DNA of 64,000 bases. It comes from Paraburkholderia sp. UYCP14C. Lineage in GTDB: Bacteria > Pseudomonadota > Gammaproteobacteria > Burkholderiales > Burkholderiaceae. The position numbers and the translations under genes were made by a program. Where the stretch lies: contig NZ_SELS01000032.1 of the NCBI RefSeq assembly GCF_004197395.1, forward strand, positions 1 through 64,000. The letters are read 5' to 3'. Positions within the stretch are counted from its first letter, which is position 1, and each line of letters starts with the position of its first letter. Shown one piece after another: positions 39,744 to 51,400 of the stretch. Below the pieces are notes generated by a model that was not told the origin of the DNA, did not search any database, and was given only the letters and a program-made list of their open reading frames with translations.

Positions 39744-40223
39744 ATGACATCGATCTATTCGTTTTCGGCGCGCACGCTCGGCGGCGAGGAAGCGAGTCTC
39801 ACGAAGTACCAAGGCAAGGTGATGCTGATCGTCAATACCGCGAGCGAATGCGGGTTCACACCGCAATACGCGGGCTTGCAGAAGCTGTATGACGCGTACG
39901 CGGCGCGCGGGCTCGCGGTGCTCGGTTTTCCGTGCAACCAGTTCGGCAAGCAGGAGCCGGGCGACGCCGCGCAGATCGGCAGCTTCTGCGAGAAGAACTA
40001 TGGTGTGACGTTTCCGATGTTCGACAAGATCGACGTGAACGGCCCGAACGCGCACCCGCTGTTCCGCTATCTGACCATCGAGGCGCCGGGGCTGCTCGGC
40101 CTCGAGAAGATCAAGTGGAATTTCACGAAGTTTCTGATCGGCCGCGACGGCAACGTCGTCAAGCGCTATGCGCCGCTGACCAAACCCGAGGCGATCACCG
40201 CGGATATCGAAGCGCTGCTGTAG
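39744..40223 (+). CDS. Glutathione peroxidase family protein
   Basis: Encodes 159 residues with a thioredoxin-like fold. The catalytic tetrad is complete as Cys36 (NTASECGFT), Gln70 (FPCNQFGKQEPG), Trp125 and Asn126 (KWNFTKFL). A second cysteine, Cys82 in GSFCEKNYGV, suggests the thioredoxin-dependent two-Cys mechanism of most bacterial members. It detoxifies peroxides in the cytosol. The start has GGGAGGG upstream. Confidence 0.94.
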   Translation: MTSIYSFSARTLGGEEASLTKYQGKVMLIVNTASECGFTPQYAGLQKLYDAYAARGLAVLGFPCNQFGKQEPGDAAQIGSFCEKNYGVTFPMFDKIDVNGPNAHPLFRYLTIEAPGLLGLEKIKWNFTKFLIGRDGNVVKRYAPLTKPEAITADIEALL

Positions 40224-40256
40224 CAGGGGCGAGCGCGTGCCACGCGCGAGGCACGC

Positions 40257-41732
40257 CTACAGGATCGGCGAAAAAAGCCGCGCGACGTGCATCAGCATGC
40301 GTCGCAGCGCGTTCGACTTGCGGTACTCGTCGCGGTCGATTTCGCGCGACTCGGCGAAGTCGTCGAGCAGCATCGTTTCGACTTCGAGCGCAAAGCCGCG
40401 GTCGACGGTCAGTACCATGATCTCGAAGTTCAGGCGAAACGAGCGGTTGTCGAGATTGGCGCTGCCGATCGCGGCCGCGCTGCTGTCGATCAGCACGACC
40501 TTCTGATGCAGGAAACCCGGCTGATAGCGGAAGATGCGAATGCCCGCGCGCAGCGAGTCGTACGCATACAGCTTCGATGCCGCGAACACCACGCGATGAT
40601 CGCGCCGGCTCGGAATCAGGATGCGCACGTCGACGCCGCGCAGCGCCGCGAGCCGCAGTGCGGCGAACACCGCTTCGTCGGGTACGAGGTAGGGCGTCGT
40701 GATCCAGATGCGTTCGCGCGCCGCGTTGATCGCTTCGACGAAAAACAGCGAGCAGGTCTCCTGTTTATCGGCCGGGCCGCTCGGCAGCACGAGGCAGTGC
40801 ATGTTGTTGGCGGCGCGTTCAACGGTGGGTGTATCCGCGGGTTGGCCAGCTGAATCGGCGGGCGGCACTTCGAAGTCGGGCAGCTGCTGCGTGGCCCAGT
40901 ACCAGTCTTCGATAAACACGAACTGGATGCTCGCGACCGCCGGGCCGCGCACCTCGATGTGCGTATCCCGCCACGGCGACAGCGGCGGCTTCGCGCCCAG
41001 ATATTCGACGCCGACATTATGACCGCCAACGAACGCGCGCTCGCCGTCGACCGACACGATCTTGCGGTGATTGCGGAAGTTCAGTTGCAGACGGTTGACG
41101 AAGCGGCGGTTCGTCGCGAACGGATGCATGTCGATGCCGGCCGCGCGCAGCGCCGCGACGTAGCGGTGCGGCAGATCGAAGCTGCCGATACTGTCGTACA
41201 GGAAGTACACGCGCACGCCTTGTTGCGCCTTCGCGATCAGCGCATCTTTCAGCATGTCGCCGAGCGCGTCGTCGCGCACGATGAAGAACTGCACGATCAC
41301 ATAGCGGCGCGCGTTCTGGATCGCGTCGAAGATCGCCTCGAACGTCGCCGTGCCGTTAACCAGCGTGCGCACGGTATTGCCGGGCAGGAACGGCATGCCG
41401 CCCAGGCGCGTCAGCGACTGCACGAGCCGCGAGCCGAGTTGCTGCGTCGGCACCCCGGCCGACGACGCCTGCGTGTCCCACACCTGCGGATGCGCGCGCG
41501 TGCGTAGCAGCTCGTTCTCGACGCGACGCGCGTCCGCATAGCCGGCGAATTTGCTGCGGCCGAGGAACAGGTACGGTACGAGCGTCAGATAAGGCATCGC
41601 GACCAGCGACACGGCCCATGCAATCGCGCCTTGCGAGGTGCGGGTATGAAGAATCGCGTGAGCGGCCGCGATGATGCCGAGAATATGGGCAAGGAGGACC
41701 AGCGGGCCGACGTGAAGCAGGTCGAATGTCAT
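40257..41732 (-). CDS. cls: Cardiolipin synthase (phospholipase D family)
   Basis: Encodes 491 residues. Two N-terminal hydrophobic segments (about 7-30 and 35-57, the PLDc_N type) anchor it in the inner membrane. Two HKD motifs follow: His222-Lys224-Asp229 in NHRKIVSVDG and His409-Lys411-Asp416 in LHQKVVLID. It condenses two phosphatidylglycerols, or PG with a related donor, into cardiolipin. Both catalytic motifs are intact. It is convergent with the glutathione peroxidase gene. Confidence 0.93.
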   Translation of the reverse strand: MTFDLLHVGPLVLLAHILGIIAAAHAILHTRTSQGAIAWAVSLVAMPYLTLVPYLFLGRSKFAGYADARRVENELLRTRAHPQVWDTQASSAGVPTQQLGSRLVQSLTRLGGMPFLPGNTVRTLVNGTATFEAIFDAIQNARRYVIVQFFIVRDDALGDMLKDALIAKAQQGVRVYFLYDSIGSFDLPHRYVAALRAAGIDMHPFATNRRFVNRLQLNFRNHRKIVSVDGERAFVGGHNVGVEYLGAKPPLSPWRDTHIEVRGPAVASIQFVFIEDWYWATQQLPDFEVPPADSAGQPADTPTVERAANNMHCLVLPSGPADKQETCSLFFVEAINAARERIWITTPYLVPDEAVFAALRLAALRGVDVRILIPSRRDHRVVFAASKLYAYDSLRAGIRIFRYQPGFLHQKVVLIDSSAAAIGSANLDNRSFRLNFEIMVLTVDRGFALEVETMLLDDFAESREIDRDEYRKSNALRRMLMHVARLFSPIL

Positions 41733-42103
41733 AAGCTCGCGAACGGTTGGCGAAGCGCCGTGTTCAGGAAACGGAGGCGGGCACAGGCTCGCTTCGTGGT
41801 CTGCGGCGAACGCGTCGGGCTACGGCTTCAGGCTGCGGCTGCGGACATCACCTTGCGCCGTAGCGGCGATGGTTCGCAACCCTGCCCGAGAACCGCGCTT
41901 GAAACCATGGTTTGACGCTGCGCTATGTAAAGCGCCAAAAGCAATCGTGCTTAGAATGCGCGCTAAAAAATAGCGCAAAAACTCGTACTAATAAACTCTG
42001 TGTCGGACCGCGCGCGGCGTGCGCGTCACTTGCGAGATCCGCTGCGAGCGGCGGCAAGCCGGCGCCGCGCACGCCGCGCGCTCAAACGGAAAGCACGCCG
42101 GAC
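41733..42103. other. 371-base gap upstream of cls
   Basis: No gene is supported. It contains the 12-base perfect palindrome AAACCATGGTTT (41902-41913), the imperfectly spaced repeat GCGCTATGTAAAGCGC (41920-41935 region) and GCGCTA-A5-TAGCGC (41960-41976), all in an AT-rich patch inside GC-rich flanks. The last is the nearest thing to a terminator for the prmB end, but the T run is inside the loop. Confidence 0.45.
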
Positions 42104-42988
42104 TCAGACCGGCAGGTCGCTGGCCTGGATCAGGAACACGTTGTCGTCGCCGGCGCTGGTCGACAGCCACACGAGGTCGAGACCGCCGAACGCCGCCTCG
42201 ACGTGCTCGCGTTCGTTGCCGATCTCGATGACGAGCACGCCGCTTTCGGTCAGCCAGTTGCGCGCGTCGGCGATGATCCGGCGCACGATGTCCATGCCGT
42301 CCGCGCCACCCGCCAGCGCCATCTCCGGCTCGTGCTTGTATTCGGGCGGCAGTTCCTGCATCGACGTGGCGTTCACGTACGGCGGATTGCTGATAATCAC
42401 GTCGTAGCGGCGCTCGGCGAGCGGCGCGTACAGATCGCCTTCGAACAGCGCGATGCGGTCGTCGAGGTGGTAGTCCAGCACGTTGCGCGTCGCGACTTCG
42501 AGCGCGGGCGCGGAAAGATCGACCGCGTCCACGTCCGCGTTCTGGAACGCGTGCGCGGCGAGGATCGCGAGGCACCCGGAGCCGGTGCACAGTTCGAGCA
42601 CCGCGCCGACCTGCTCGGGGTCCTCGACGTACGGCTGCAGGCCGTCCTGCAGCAGCTCGCCGATGAACGAGCGCGGCACGATCACGCGCTCGTCGACGTA
42701 AAAGCGATAGCCGTGCATCCACGCTTCGTGCGTGATGTACGCGGCCGGCACGCGTTCGGCGGCGCGTCGCTCGATCACGTTCAGCACCGCCTCGATTTCG
42801 GCCGTGGTCAGGCGCGCGTCGAGAAACGGCTCGAGCAGGTCGAGCGGCAGATGCAGCGTGTGCAGGATCAGATAGGCGGCTTCGTCGTAGGCATTGGCCG
42901 AGCCGTGGCCGAACGACAGTTTGGCCTCGCTGAAACGCGACACTGCATAACGCAGCAGGTCGCGGACGGTGCAGAAAGGAAGCGTCAT
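42104..42988 (-). CDS. prmB: Ribosomal protein L3 glutamine methyltransferase
   Basis: Encodes 294 residues from the ATG at 42988, preceded by GAAAGGA. It is a class I SAM methyltransferase of the HemK/PrmB group. SAM motif I is VLELCTGSGCLAILAA, the NPPY motif binds the glutamine (IISNPPYVN), and the PrmB-type N-terminal helical domain is present. It methylates Gln150 of L3 in E. coli. It is the last gene of the dap operon, 14 bases after dapE. A long merged frame to 44074 is a frame coincidence over dapE. Confidence 0.93.
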   Translation of the reverse strand: MTLPFCTVRDLLRYAVSRFSEAKLSFGHGSANAYDEAAYLILHTLHLPLDLLEPFLDARLTTAEIEAVLNVIERRAAERVPAAYITHEAWMHGYRFYVDERVIVPRSFIGELLQDGLQPYVEDPEQVGAVLELCTGSGCLAILAAHAFQNADVDAVDLSAPALEVATRNVLDYHLDDRIALFEGDLYAPLAERRYDVIISNPPYVNATSMQELPPEYKHEPEMALAGGADGMDIVRRIIADARNWLTESGVLVIEIGNEREHVEAAFGGLDLVWLSTSAGDDNVFLIQASDLPV

Positions 42989-43002
42989 CGCAAGGTTCCT
43001 GG

Positions 43003-44632
<1,630 letters not shown>

Positions 44633-44633
<1 letters not shown>

Positions 44634-45460
44634 CAGTCGCCTCGCAGCAACTCGTTCAGGCCGACCTTCGCACGCGTCTTCGCGTCGACCTTCTTGACGA
44701 TGACCGCGCAGTACAGGCTGTGCGAGCCGTCCTTCGACGGCAGGTTGCCCGCCACCACGACCGAGCCTGCCGGAATGCGGCCGTACGTGACTTCGCCGGT
44801 TTCGCGGTCGTAAATCTTGGTGCTCTGGCCGAGGTACACGCCCATCGAGATCACCGAGTTTTCCTCGACGATCACGCCTTCGACGACTTCCGAGCGCGCG
44901 CCGATGAAGCAGTTGTCTTCGATGATGACCGGGTTCGCCTGCAGCGGCTCCAGCACGCCGCCGATACCGACGCCGCCCGACAGGTGCACGTTCTTGCCGA
45001 TCTGCGCGCACGAACCGACGGTGGCCCACGTGTCGACCATCGTGCCTTCGTCGACGTAGGCGCCGATGTTGGTGTACGACGGCATCAGCACGACGTTCTT
45101 CGCGATGAACGAGCCGCGGCGCGCGATCGCGGGCGGCACCACGCGGAAGCCGCCGGCGGCGAAGTCTTCAGCGGTGTAGTTGGCGAACTTCGACGGCACC
45201 TTGTCGTAGAACTGGCTGTAGCCGCCGGCCGGCATCGGCGCGTTGTCTTCCAGACGGAACGACAGCAGCACGGCCTTCTTCAGCCACTGGTTGACGACCC
45301 AGTCGCCATCCTTCTTTTCGGCGACGCGCAGCGCGCCCTTGTCGAGTTGCTCGATCGCGTGGGCGACGGCTTCGCGCACTTCGGCCGGCGCGGCCTTCGG
45401 CGACAGCTCGGCGCGGTTGTCCCAGGCGGTATCGATGATGCTCTGAAGTTGTTGCGACAT
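44633..45460 (-). CDS. dapD: Tetrahydrodipicolinate N-succinyltransferase
   Basis: Encodes 275 residues. The N-terminal helical domain (1-100) is followed by a left-handed beta-helix of hexapeptide repeats (about 105-225), with [31 protein letters not shown] and [17 protein letters not shown]. It succinylates tetrahydrodipicolinate, committing to the succinylase branch of DAP/lysine synthesis. It is complete and of standard length (about 274), and sits between dapC and the ArsC-like gene. Confidence 0.97.
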
Positions 45461-45522
45461 ATGCGTGATTTTCTGAAGGGTTGAAGTCTGAAGAAGGGGA
45501 TGCCGGGTGGTTCAGGCGAGGC

Positions 45523-46755
45523 TTAGGCTGCCCTCGGTTTGCCACCGAGCGAGCGGCAGAATTCGACGATCCGCTGCGCGCCTTGCGTGCATTCGTCGAC
45601 GTCGGCGACGAGCGCGAGGCGCACGAAATTGCGGCCGGGGTTCACGCCGTGCGCGGTGCGCGCGAGGAACGAGCCCGGCAGAACCGTCACATTATAGTCG
45701 GCGTAGAGGCGCTGGGCGAACTCGGTGTCCGTGAGTCCGGCGCGCTCGACGTTGGCCCACAGGTAGAACGCGGCGTCGGGCAGGCGCACGTCGAGCACGT
45801 CGGCGAGCATCGGCGTGACGGTCGTGAATTTCTGCAGGTACTTCGCGCGGTTCTCGCGCACGTGCGTCTCGTCGCTCCACGCGACCACGCTCGCGCTCTG
45901 GAACACGGTGGAAAGCGCCGTGCCGTGATACGTGCGGTACAGCAGGAACGCCTTGAGAATCGCGGCGTCGCCGGCGACGAAGCCCGAGCGCATGCCCGGC
46001 ACGTTCGAGCGCTTCGACAGGCTCGACAGCATCACGAGGCGCTCGAAGCCGCGCCCGAGCTTGTGCGCCGCCTCGAGACCGCCGAGCGGCGGCTTCGACT
46101 CGTCGAAATAGATTTCCGAGTAGCACTCGTCCGACGCGATCACGAAGCCGTAGCGGTCCGATAGCGCGAACAGCTCGCGCCAGTCGTCGAGCGTGAGCAC
46201 GGCGCCGGTCGGGTTGCCCGGCGAGCACACGTACAGCAGTTGCGTGCGGGCCCAGACGTCGGCGGGCACCGCCGAGTAGTCGCACGCGAAGTTGCGCGCC
46301 GGGTCGCTGTTGACGAAGTACGGCTGGGCACCGCCGAGCAGCGCCGCGCCTTCGTAGATTTGGTAGAACGGGTTCGGACAGAGTACGATCGCAGGCTCGT
46401 TGTCAGCATCGCGGCGCGGGTTCAGCACCGTTTGCGCGAGCGCGAACAGCGCCTCACGCGAGCCCGCCACCGGCAGCACTTCGGTCAGCGGATCGAGCGG
46501 CGGCAGGTTGTAGCGTTGCGTAACCCATTTCGCGATCGACTCGCGCAGCGGCGCCGAGCCGAGCGTGGCCGGATACGCGGCGAGGCCGCCGAGCGAATCG
46601 ATCACCGCGTCGCGGATCAGCGGCGGGGTAGGATGTTTCGGCTCGCCGATGCCGAAGCTGATATGCGCGAGGCCGGCCGGCGGCGTAACGTCCTTGAAAA
46701 GCAGGCGCAGCTTTTCGAACGGATAGGGCTGAAGGGAGTCGAGTAGCGGATTCAC
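45523..46755 (-). CDS. dapC: Succinyldiaminopimelate transaminase
   Basis: Encodes 410 residues of a fold-type I PLP aminotransferase. It begins MNPLLDSLQPYPFEKLRLLF, the proteobacterial DapC start. SPGNPTGAVL and SDECYSEIYF bind the cofactor and Lys248 in SSLSKRSNVPGMR forms the Schiff base. It converts N-succinyl-2-amino-6-ketopimelate to N-succinyl-DAP with glutamate. It is the first gene of the dap cluster, with a TATAAT at 46914-46919 (minus) and a hairpin in the leader. Confidence 0.95.
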   Translation of the reverse strand: MNPLLDSLQPYPFEKLRLLFKDVTPPAGLAHISFGIGEPKHPTPPLIRDAVIDSLGGLAAYPATLGSAPLRESIAKWVTQRYNLPPLDPLTEVLPVAGSREALFALAQTVLNPRRDADNEPAIVLCPNPFYQIYEGAALLGGAQPYFVNSDPARNFACDYSAVPADVWARTQLLYVCSPGNPTGAVLTLDDWRELFALSDRYGFVIASDECYSEIYFDESKPPLGGLEAAHKLGRGFERLVMLSSLSKRSNVPGMRSGFVAGDAAILKAFLLYRTYHGTALSTVFQSASVVAWSDETHVRENRAKYLQKFTTVTPMLADVLDVRLPDAAFYLWANVERAGLTDTEFAQRLYADYNVTVLPGSFLARTAHGVNPGRNFVRLALVADVDECTQGAQRIVEFCRSLGGKPRAA

Positions 46756-46873
46756 GGACGAAATGGCCTGATCGGAATGGACGCGAATGAAAGGCGGGAC
46801 AACCGGGCACGCGCGCCGGCGGGCGGCGGTGCATCAAACATGAATGAATCGGCATCCCTGCGCGCGATGAACT

Positions 46874-46919
46874 GGCCGGCGACGAGCCGGCCGCCAGCGG
46901 CGGCGAACGGACGATTATA
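46874..46919 (-). promoter_or_regulatory. dapC -10 box and leader hairpin
   Basis: TATAAT on the minus strand (46914-46919) places transcription start near 46907 and a leader of about 150 bases. The leader begins with a perfect 7-base stem (GGCCGGC / GCCGGCC, loop GACGA, 46874-46892). I find no convincing -35. Confidence 0.45.
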
Positions 46920-47071
46920 GCGTGGCGCGCTTGAGGCGCGGCGGCCCGCGGACAATACCGGAGCTTGACGCGCGGCGCCGGCGCAACCCGCGAGGCGGAG
47001 CACATGTGCGTAGTAGCGGGAACGGCGCGATCCCTCCACGGGGCGCGCAAAAAGAATACGCAGGAGCAGCA

Positions 47072-47257
47072 ATGAACGCAGCAGTTCAGGAGACAAGCGT
47101 CCTCGCCGGTGCGAACGCGGCCGACGGCATCACGAGGCAGGCGGCCATCGGGGCGGGCGACGGATTGGCCGCGACAACCGCCCACGAAACGCACGGCCAA
47201 CATGGCCGGGTCCTCGCGCGAACCACCCACGACGCCCCTCGGAGCCCAGCCCCATGA
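47072..47257 (+). CDS. Small ORF coupled to the EamA gene
   Basis: A 61-residue frame begins at an ATG with GGAG five bases upstream and ends with a TGA that overlaps the next gene's ATG (ATGA at 47254-47257), the layout of translational coupling. The product is Ala/Gly/Thr/His-rich and hydrophilic (ends RTTHDAPRSPAP), with no signal peptide or known motif. It may be a leader peptide or a chance frame. The remaining gap 46756-47071 shows no other gene. Confidence 0.4.
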   Translation: MNAAVQETSVLAGANAADGITRQAAIGAGDGLAATTAHETHGQHGRVLARTTHDAPRSPAP

Positions 47258-48291
47258 CCAACTGGCTTCGCAACGGCTGGCCGACGCTCGCGATCATGCT
47301 GGGCGCATCGGTCTGGGGGATGGTCTGGTATCCGCTGCGCATGCTCGCGGCACTCGGCGTGACCGGCACGGCTGCGAGCGCGCTCACGAGCGGCACCGGC
47401 TGCCTGTTCGTGCTGGTCGTGCGGCATCGCGCGCTGAAGACCGTGCGGTGGCACTGGCTGCTGCCGGCGCTCGCGCTCGCCGCGGGCGTCACCAATCTCG
47501 GCTTCGTGTGGGGCGCGATCCACGGTCAGGTGATGCGCGTGCTGCTGCTGTTCTATCTGACGCCCGCGTGGACCGCGCTGTTCGCGCATTTCATCCTGCA
47601 CGAGCGGCTCACCTGGTCGGGCGCGGCGCTGGCCGCGCTGTCGCTCGCGGGCGCGATGACGATGCTGTGGTCGCCGCAGTTGGGCATACCGGTGCCCGGC
47701 AATCCGGCCGAGTGGGCCGGTCTCGCCGGCGGCATGGGCTTCGCGATGAGCAATGTGCTGATTCTGAAGACGAGCCGCGTGCTGCCTGACATGAAGCCCG
47801 AAATGCGCACCGGCGTGATCTTCGGCGGCGCGGCGCTGTTCGGTGCGCTCGCGTCGCTGTTCGAGCCGATGCCCGCGCCGCCCGTCGGCGCGCACCTGGG
47901 TACCGCGGCGCTGCTGGTGCTGGGTCTCGGTCTGCTGCTCGCGTCCAACAACATGCTGGTGCAGTACGGGCTGTCGCGGGTGCCGGCCAATCGCGCGTCG
48001 ATCATCATGCTGTTCGAGCTCGTCGTGACGGCGTTGTCGGCGTGGCTGTTCGCCGGCGAAGTACCCGGGCCGCGTGAATGGGCCGGCGGCGCGTGCATCG
48101 TACTTGCATCGGCATTGTCGAGCTGGGTGCATCGCACGAAGACGGCGCCGCCCGATCCCGCCATCGGCGAGACGGACCCGCCCGGCGAGCACGACGGCGA
48201 CGACGGCGAACAAGGCAGCGGACACGGCCGCGACGGCGACGGTGACGACCACCGAAAGGGCGGTAAGAATCGTCCACGCGCGATGGTATGA
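47254..48291 (+). CDS. EamA/DMT-superfamily transporter
   Basis: Encodes 345 residues with ten predicted membrane helices in two EamA repeats. The first covers GMVWYPLRMLAALG through ERLTWSGAALAALSLAGAMTMLW. The second covers GGMGFAMSNVLILKT through PANRASIIMLFELVVTALSAWLFAGEVPGPREWAGGACIVLASAL. It is a drug/metabolite exporter of unknown substrate. The last 40-45 residues form an unusual Asp/Gly/His-rich soluble tail. It is preceded by a coupled small ORF and followed by smc. Confidence 0.88.
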   Translation: MTNWLRNGWPTLAIMLGASVWGMVWYPLRMLAALGVTGTAASALTSGTGCLFVLVVRHRALKTVRWHWLLPALALAAGVTNLGFVWGAIHGQVMRVLLLFYLTPAWTALFAHFILHERLTWSGAALAALSLAGAMTMLWSPQLGIPVPGNPAEWAGLAGGMGFAMSNVLILKTSRVLPDMKPEMRTGVIFGGAALFGALASLFEPMPAPPVGAHLGTAALLVLGLGLLLASNNMLVQYGLSRVPANRASIIMLFELVVTALSAWLFAGEVPGPREWAGGACIVLASALSSWVHRTKTAPPDPAIGETDPPGEHDGDDGEQGSGHGRDGDGDDHRKGGKNRPRAMV

Positions 48292-48385
48292 TTCCCCCTC
48301 ATTAGCCGGCGCGTGCGCACCTGCGGGTGCGTCAGATGTGCACGAGGTGTGCATGAGCGCATGCAGCCGGCGACCAAAATGCGAA

Positions 48386-48450
48386 GGCTCGCGAGGTTGC
48401 GTGGGGCCGTCCCGCCGAGGCGGAGAACGACCGGCGCAACCTCGCGAGCC
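48386..48450. repeat. Perfect 16-base inverted repeat upstream of smc
   Basis: The arms GGCTCGCGAGGTTGCG (48386-48401) and its exact complement (48435-48450) enclose a 33-base loop, which contains a second stem CCGCC-GA-GGCGG (48412-48423). Each arm also contains the self-complementary CTCGCGAG. The structure ends 36 bases before the smc start and has no T run, so it is not a standard terminator. It is either an mRNA leader structure, a protein site or a small repeat element. Confidence 0.65.
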
Positions 48451-48486
48451 ACCTATCACACTCTCTTTTCAAACAGCGAAATCGCC

Positions 48487-51400
48487 GTGCGGCTCACCTC
48501 GATCAAACTCGCTGGCTTCAAATCCTTCGTCGATCCCACGCATTTCCAGGTCCCAGGCCAGTTAGTCGGCGTGGTCGGACCGAACGGGTGCGGCAAATCC
48601 AACATCATCGACGCGGTGCGCTGGGTGCTCGGCGAATCGCGCGCCTCTGAATTGCGCGGCGAGTCGATGCAGGACGTGATCTTCAACGGCTCGACCGCCC
48701 GCAAGCCCGGCAGCCGCGCCAGTGTCGAACTCGTGTTCGACAACGCGGACGGCCGCGCCGCCGGTCAGTGGGGGCAGTATGCGGAGATCGCCGTGAAGCG
48801 CGTGCTGACGCGCGACGGCACCTCGAGCTACTACATCAACAATCTGCCGGCGCGGCGCCGCGACATCCAGGACATCTTCCTCGGCACCGGCCTCGGCCCG
48901 CGCGCGTACGCGATCATCGGGCAGGGCATGATCGCGCGGCTGATCGAGGCGAAGCCCGAAGAGCTGCGCGTGTTCCTCGAAGAAGCCGCCGGCGTGTCGA
49001 AGTACAAGGAGCGCCGGCGCGAGACCGAGAACCGTTTGCACGACACGCGCGAGAACCTGACGCGCGTCGAGGACATCGTCCGCGAGCTCGGCGCGAATCT
49101 CGAGAAGCTGGAGGGGCAGGCGGTCGTCGCGACACGCTATCGCGAGCTGCAAGGCGACGGCGAGGAAAAGCAGCGTCTGTTGTGGCTGCTGCGCAAGAAC
49201 GAGGCGGCCGGCGAGCAGCAGCGCCAGCAACGCGCGATCGAGCAGGCGCAGATCGACCTCGAGGCGCAAACCGCGAAGCTGCGCGAAGTCGAGTTGGAAC
49301 TCGAAACGCTGCGCGTCGCGCATTACTCGGCGAGCGACGCGATGCAGGGCGCGCAGGGCGCGCTGTACGAAGCGAACGCGGAAGTGAGCCGGCTGGAAGC
49401 CGAGATCCGCTTCATCGTCGAATCGCGCAACCGCGTGCAGGCGCAGATCGCCGCGCTCACGGCGCAGCGTGAGCAGTGGCAGTCGCAGGCCGACAAGGCG
49501 CAGGACGATATCGCCGACGCCGAAGAGCAACTGGCCGTCGCCGAGGAAAAAGCCGTGCTCGCCGAAGAGGACGCCGCCGCGAAGCACGACGCGCTGCCCG
49601 CGCTCGAAGCGCGCTGGCGCGACGCCCAGGCCGAGCTGAACACCGAGCGCGGCGGTATCGCGCAGACCGAGCAGGCGCTCAAGCTCGAAGCTGCGCATCA
49701 GCGCAATGCCGATCAGCAGTTGCAGCAGCTGCAGCAACGCCACGAGCGGCTGAAATCGGAGGAAGGCGGCCTCGACGCGCCCGACGAAGCACAGCTCGAA
49801 GAGTTGCGCATGCAGCTCGCCGAGCACGAAGAAATCCTTCACGACGCGCAGGGACGCCTCGCCGACGCGCAGGAAACACTGCCGCGGCTCGACGGCGAAC
49901 GCCGCGCCGCGCAGGAGCGCGTGCAGGCCGAAAGCGCGCAGATCCATCAGCTCGACGCGCGCCTCGCCGCGCTCAAGCAGTTGCAGGAAAACGTGCAGAC
50001 CGAAGGCAAGATCCAGCCGTGGCTCGACAAGCACGAGCTCGGCAGCCTGCCGCGTCTGTGGAAGAAGCTGCATGTCGAGGCCGGTTGGGAAACCGCGCTC
50101 GAAGCGGTGCTGCGCGAGCGGCTCGCCGCGCTGGAAGTGTCGAATCTCGATTGGGTCAAGGCGTTCGCCACCGACGCGCCACCGGCCAAGCTCGCGTTCT
50201 ACGCGCCGCCGGCGGCCGGTCAGCCGGCTCCGGCGGCGGGCGCGCTGCGCTCGCTGCTGTCGCTCGTGCGCATCGAGGACGCGGGCATCCGCGCGGTGCT
50301 GAACGACTGGCTCGGCCTCGCGTTCGTCGCCGACGATCTGCAGCAGGCGCTGTCGATGCGCGCGCAGTTGCCCGAGGGCGGCGCGTTCGTCGTGAAGGCG
50401 GGGCACGTGGTCACGCGCGTCGGCGTGCAGCTGTACGCGGCCGATTCCGAGCAGGCGGGCATGCTCGCGCGTCAGCAGGAAATCGAAAACCTCGGCCGCC
50501 AGGTACGCGCGCAGGCCTTGCTCGCCGACGAGGCGAAGGCCGCCGCGATCCGCGCCGAAGCCGCGCATACGCAAGCCGCGCAGGCGCTCGCCGAGATGCG
50601 CCAGCAGGCCGAACGCGCGACGCAGCGGGTGCACGCGTTGCAGATGGACGTGCTCAAGCTCACCCAGGCGCACGAGCGCTACACGCAGCGCAGCACGCAG
50701 ATTCGCGAGGAACTCGAAGAGATCGCCGCGCAGATCGACGAGCAGCGTGCGCTGCGCGCGGAATCGGAGGCGAACTTCGAGCGTCACGACGGCGAGCTCG
50801 CCGAGCTGCAGGCGCGCTTCGAAGACCACCAGCTCGCGTTCGAAGCGCTCGACGAAGAACTGACGAGCGCCCGCGGTGAAGTGCGCGATCTGGACCGCGC
50901 CGCCACCGACGCGCGCTTCGCCGCGCGCAACATGGCGAATCGGATCGACGAGTTGAAGCGCAGCATCCAGGTCGCGCACGAGCAGAGCGAGCGCGTCGCC
51001 GGCGCACTCGAAGACGCGCGCGCCGAGCTCGAAACGATCAACGAGCAGACCGCGCACACCGGTCTGCAGGACGCGCTCGACATCCGCGCGGTCAAGGAAG
51101 AGGCGCTGCGCGCCGCGCGCGTCGAACTCGACGACCTGACCGCGAAGCTGCGCGCGGCCGACGAAACGCGCCTCACCGCCGAGCGCGCGCTGCAGCCGCT
51201 GCGCGACCGCATCAACGAGTTGCAGCTGAAGGAGCAGGCCGCGCGCATCAACGGCGAGCAGTTCGTCGAGCAGCTGGCCGCGGCCGGGGTCGATGAAACC
51301 GAGCTGCAAGCCAAGCTGACGCCGGACATGAAGCCGTCGTACCTGCAGGGCGAAGTCACGCGCATCAACAACGCGATCATCGCGCTCGGGCCGGTCAACA

